Program-made: the position numbers and the translations under genes
Notes under the pieces: generated by a model
Seen by the model: only the letters and a program-made list of their open reading frames with translations
Databases searched by the model: none
What the model was told of the DNA's origin: nothing
Assembly (NCBI GenBank): GCA_020050175.1
Contig: JAGVKY010000053.1
Span: 1 to 7,919, forward strand
DNA length: 7,919 nt
Source: Parachlamydiales bacterium
GTDB lineage: Bacteria > Chlamydiota > Chlamydiia > Chlamydiales > JAJFMK01
Direction of reading: 5' to 3'
Shown: positions 6,361 to 7,919 of the stretch, piece by piece
Layout: each line of letters begins with the position of its first letter
Numbering within the stretch: position 1 is the stretch's first letter

Positions 6361-6384
6361 AAGCTTATTTTGTTTACAGGTCAT
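6356..6384 (-). promoter_or_regulatory. Candidate sigma-70-type promoter for rnr
   Basis: On the - strand a perfect -10 TATAAT (6361-6356) lies 17 nt from ATGACC (6384-6379), which matches TTGACA at 4 of 6 positions and overlaps the leuS start codon. Predicted transcription start is near 6349, only about 4 nt before the rnr ATG at 6345. That would give an almost leaderless transcript and leave out the GGGG at 6354-6351 that otherwise looks like a weak ribosome-binding site. Either the mRNA is near-leaderless or the true promoter is further upstream, inside leuS. Confidence 0.4.
6359..6368. repeat. 10-bp perfect palindrome in the rnr-leuS gap
   Basis: ATAAGCTTAT (6359-6368) is a perfect palindrome that shares two bases with the 7-bp inverted repeat to its left. 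Together they occupy most of the non-coding DNA between the two start codons. It is not followed by a T-run and is too short for a terminator. Confidence 0.4.
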
Positions 6385-7919
6385 GGAAAAGTACGATCAT
6401 CTTAGTGTTGAAAGAAAGTGGCAAGAAAAATGGGAAAAAGAGAAGCCTTACCGCTGTCAGGTCGACCTCCAAAAGCCTAAGTATTATGTCCTCGATATGT
6501 TCCCCTATCCTTCGGGATCGGGCCTCCATCTCGGGCATGTCCTTGGCTATACAGGCACTGACATTGTCGCCCGCTTTCGGCGGCAAAAAGGATTTAACGT
6601 CCTCCATCCGATAGGGTGGGATAGCTTTGGTCTGCCAGCTGAGCAGTATGCTATCCGGACGGGTACACACCCTCGCCAAACAACCGAACAGAATATTGCC
6701 ACCTACCGGCGGCAACTTAAAGCTTTGGGTTTTTCCTATGATTGGGACCGGGAGGTGACAACCAGTTCACCCGAATTTTACAGATGGACCCAGTGGATTT
6801 TTACGAAGCTCTACGAGAAAGGTCTAGCTTACGAAGCCGACTTGATGGTCAATTTTTGCCCCGCCCTCGGCACAGTCGTAGCAAACGAAGAAATTGAAGG
6901 GGGCGTTTCAAAAGAGGGGGGCTTCCCTATCGAACGGCGCCCTTTAAAACAGTGGGTCCTAAAAATTACAGCCTATGCCGATCGCCTATTAGAAGACCTC
7001 GATCTTTTGGATTGGCCCGATAGTTTAAAAAAACTGCAGGCTAACTGGATTGGCAAAAGTATTGGCGCTTACATCGATTTTGTTGAGGAAAAGACCCAAT
7101 CCAAAATCCGTGTTTTTACCACGAGAGCCGACACTCTTCCAGGCAGCACTTTTGTGGTCCTAGCTCCAGAGCACCCTTTAGTTGCTTCTATCACGACAGC
7201 CGAGCAAAGAGAAGGGGTGATCCGCTATCAAAAAGAGACCTCTTCAAAAAGCGATTTCGACCGAACAGAGTTGAACTTACAAAAGACGGGGGTTTTTACA
7301 GGCGCCTATGCCAAAAATCCTTACAATGGAAATTTGATCCCTATCTGGATTGCTGATTATGTTCTTGGAGCTTACGGAACGGGAGCCGTCATGGGGGTGC
7401 CAGCTGATGACGAAAGGGATTCTGATTTTGCCAAGAAGTTTGGCCTTAAAATTGAACCTTCTGGCGAAGAGACGATAGAAACTATCCTCAAGTTTTTGGA
7501 GAAAGAAGAGAAAGGGGAGAGGGCGACCACTTATAAACTGAGAGATTGGTTGTTTTCCCGCCAAAGATATTGGGGCGAGCCATTTCCAATCCTCCATTTC
7601 GAAGATGGATCCAAAAGAGTGCTTGCTGATGATGAGCTTCCCTTGTTGCCTCCTGATATCACCGATTATTCTCCCTCTGGTGATGGGAGAAGCCCCCTGG
7701 CCAAGTCTAAAGAGTGGGTAGAAGTTGTTGATCCTAAAACGGGCAAAAAAGCTCTTCGAGAGACGAACACCATGCCGCAGTGGGCTGGTTCCTGCTGGTA
7801 TTACCTAAGGTTTGTCGATCCTAACAACGATCAAGCGGCTTGGGATAAAGAAAAAGAAGACTATTGGCTGCCTGTTGATCTCTATGTGGGTGGGGCAGAA
7901 CATGCTGTTCTTCACCTCC
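6383..7919 (+). CDS. leuS: Leucyl-tRNA synthetase (3' part beyond window)
   Basis: A class I cytoplasmic aminoacyl-tRNA synthetase that charges tRNA-Leu; 512 codons are visible of an expected 800-plus, uninterrupted. ATG 6383 gives MEKYDHLSVERKWQEKWEKE, the normal family N-terminus, behind a weak ACAGG 2 nt upstream. Signatures: HIGH-type 'GLHLGHVLGYTGTD' (47-60), 'HPIGWDSFGLPAEQYAI' (75-91), a ZN1 region 'FCPALGTVVANEE' (158-170) with only one Cys, so zinc-less. The CP1 editing domain has the Thr-rich motif 'TTRADT' (246-251) and 'GVPADDERD' (338-346). The catalytic core has 'LRDWLFSRQRYWGEPFPI' (386-403), 'TMPQWAGSCWYYLRF' (463-477) and 'LYVGGAEHAVLHL' at the window edge. KMSKS and the anticodon-binding domain lie outside. 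D346 (equivalent to editing residue D345 of E. coli) is kept, but Ala249 replaces the usual Pro and Asp342 the usual His. Divergent from rnr with 37 bp between start codons. Confidence 0.97.
   Translation, partial: MEKYDHLSVERKWQEKWEKEKPYRCQVDLQKPKYYVLDMFPYPSGSGLHLGHVLGYTGTDIVARFRRQKGFNVLHPIGWDSFGLPAEQYAIRTGTHPRQTTEQNIATYRRQLKALGFSYDWDREVTTSSPEFYRWTQWIFTKLYEKGLAYEADLMVNFCPALGTVVANEEIEGGVSKEGGFPIERRPLKQWVLKITAYADRLLEDLDLLDWPDSLKKLQANWIGKSIGAYIDFVEEKTQSKIRVFTTRADTLPGSTFVVLAPEHPLVASITTAEQREGVIRYQKETSSKSDFDRTELNLQKTGVFTGAYAKNPYNGNLIPIWIADYVLGAYGTGAVMGVPADDERDSDFAKKFGLKIEPSGEETIETILKFLEKEEKGERATTYKLRDWLFSRQRYWGEPFPILHFEDGSKRVLADDELPLLPPDITDYSPSGDGRSPLAKSKEWVEVVDPKTGKKALRETNTMPQWAGSCWYYLRFVDPNNDQAAWDKEKEDYWLPVDLYVGGAEHAVLHL

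Noticed and set aside
6346..6384. Longer start (ATG 6384) for RNase R.
   Set aside because: It would overlap the leuS start codon and add 13 residues without similarity to the family. MAKQKKK at 6345 is a natural N-terminus.

Overview
The window looks like a piece of bacterial chromosome, most likely from an environmental (amoeba-associated) member of the Chlamydiota. This is inferred from protein character, not from a marker gene. The LeuRS is the zinc-less type with 'CPALGT...ANEE' in its ZN1 region. RNase R is short and lacks the N-terminal helix-turn-helix extension. There is a pair of DUF502 membrane proteins, and several helix-rich proteins I cannot place. Base composition appears moderate. 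I see no mobile element, tRNA, rRNA or CRISPR array.

Left part (1-1628, + strand): a probable co-oriented run. It may start with the tail of an upstream gene (stop at 73-75). A DUF2156 / GNAT-fold aminoacyl-transfer-like protein follows (84-1019). Next come a 59-codon two-helix membrane protein (1040-1219) and a 132-residue exported-looking helical protein (1230-1628). Gaps of 8-20 nt and a ribosome-binding site overlapping a preceding stop suggest co-transcription.

Middle (1629-2951, - strand): a 440-residue protein of unknown function faces the first group. The two stop codons abut with no spacer. It has a proline-rich N-terminus, about seven proline-capped amphipathic helix repeats and a hydrophobic, basic C-terminus. 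It could be a membrane-acting or secreted host-interaction protein, but this is inference. A 110-nt intergenic stretch upstream holds its candidate promoter.

Right part: a tight - strand operon reads rnr (RNase R, 6345-4381), then a DUF502 protein (4384-3680), then a second DUF502 paralogue (3667-3062). The first junction is an ATGA overlap and the second gap is 12 nt. Divergent to rnr, leuS starts at 6383 and runs off the window end with 512 codons visible. Only 37 bp separate the rnr and leuS start codons. This gap carries a 7-bp inverted repeat, an overlapping 10-bp palindrome and back-to-back promoter-like elements, so the two housekeeping genes probably share a compact control region.

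rnr and leuS are ordinary core genes. The parts most worth a second look are the repeat protein at 1629-2951, the small membrane/exported pair at 1040-1628, the rnr-DUF502-DUF502 coupling, the dyad between rnr and leuS, and unusual residues in the LeuRS editing pocket.
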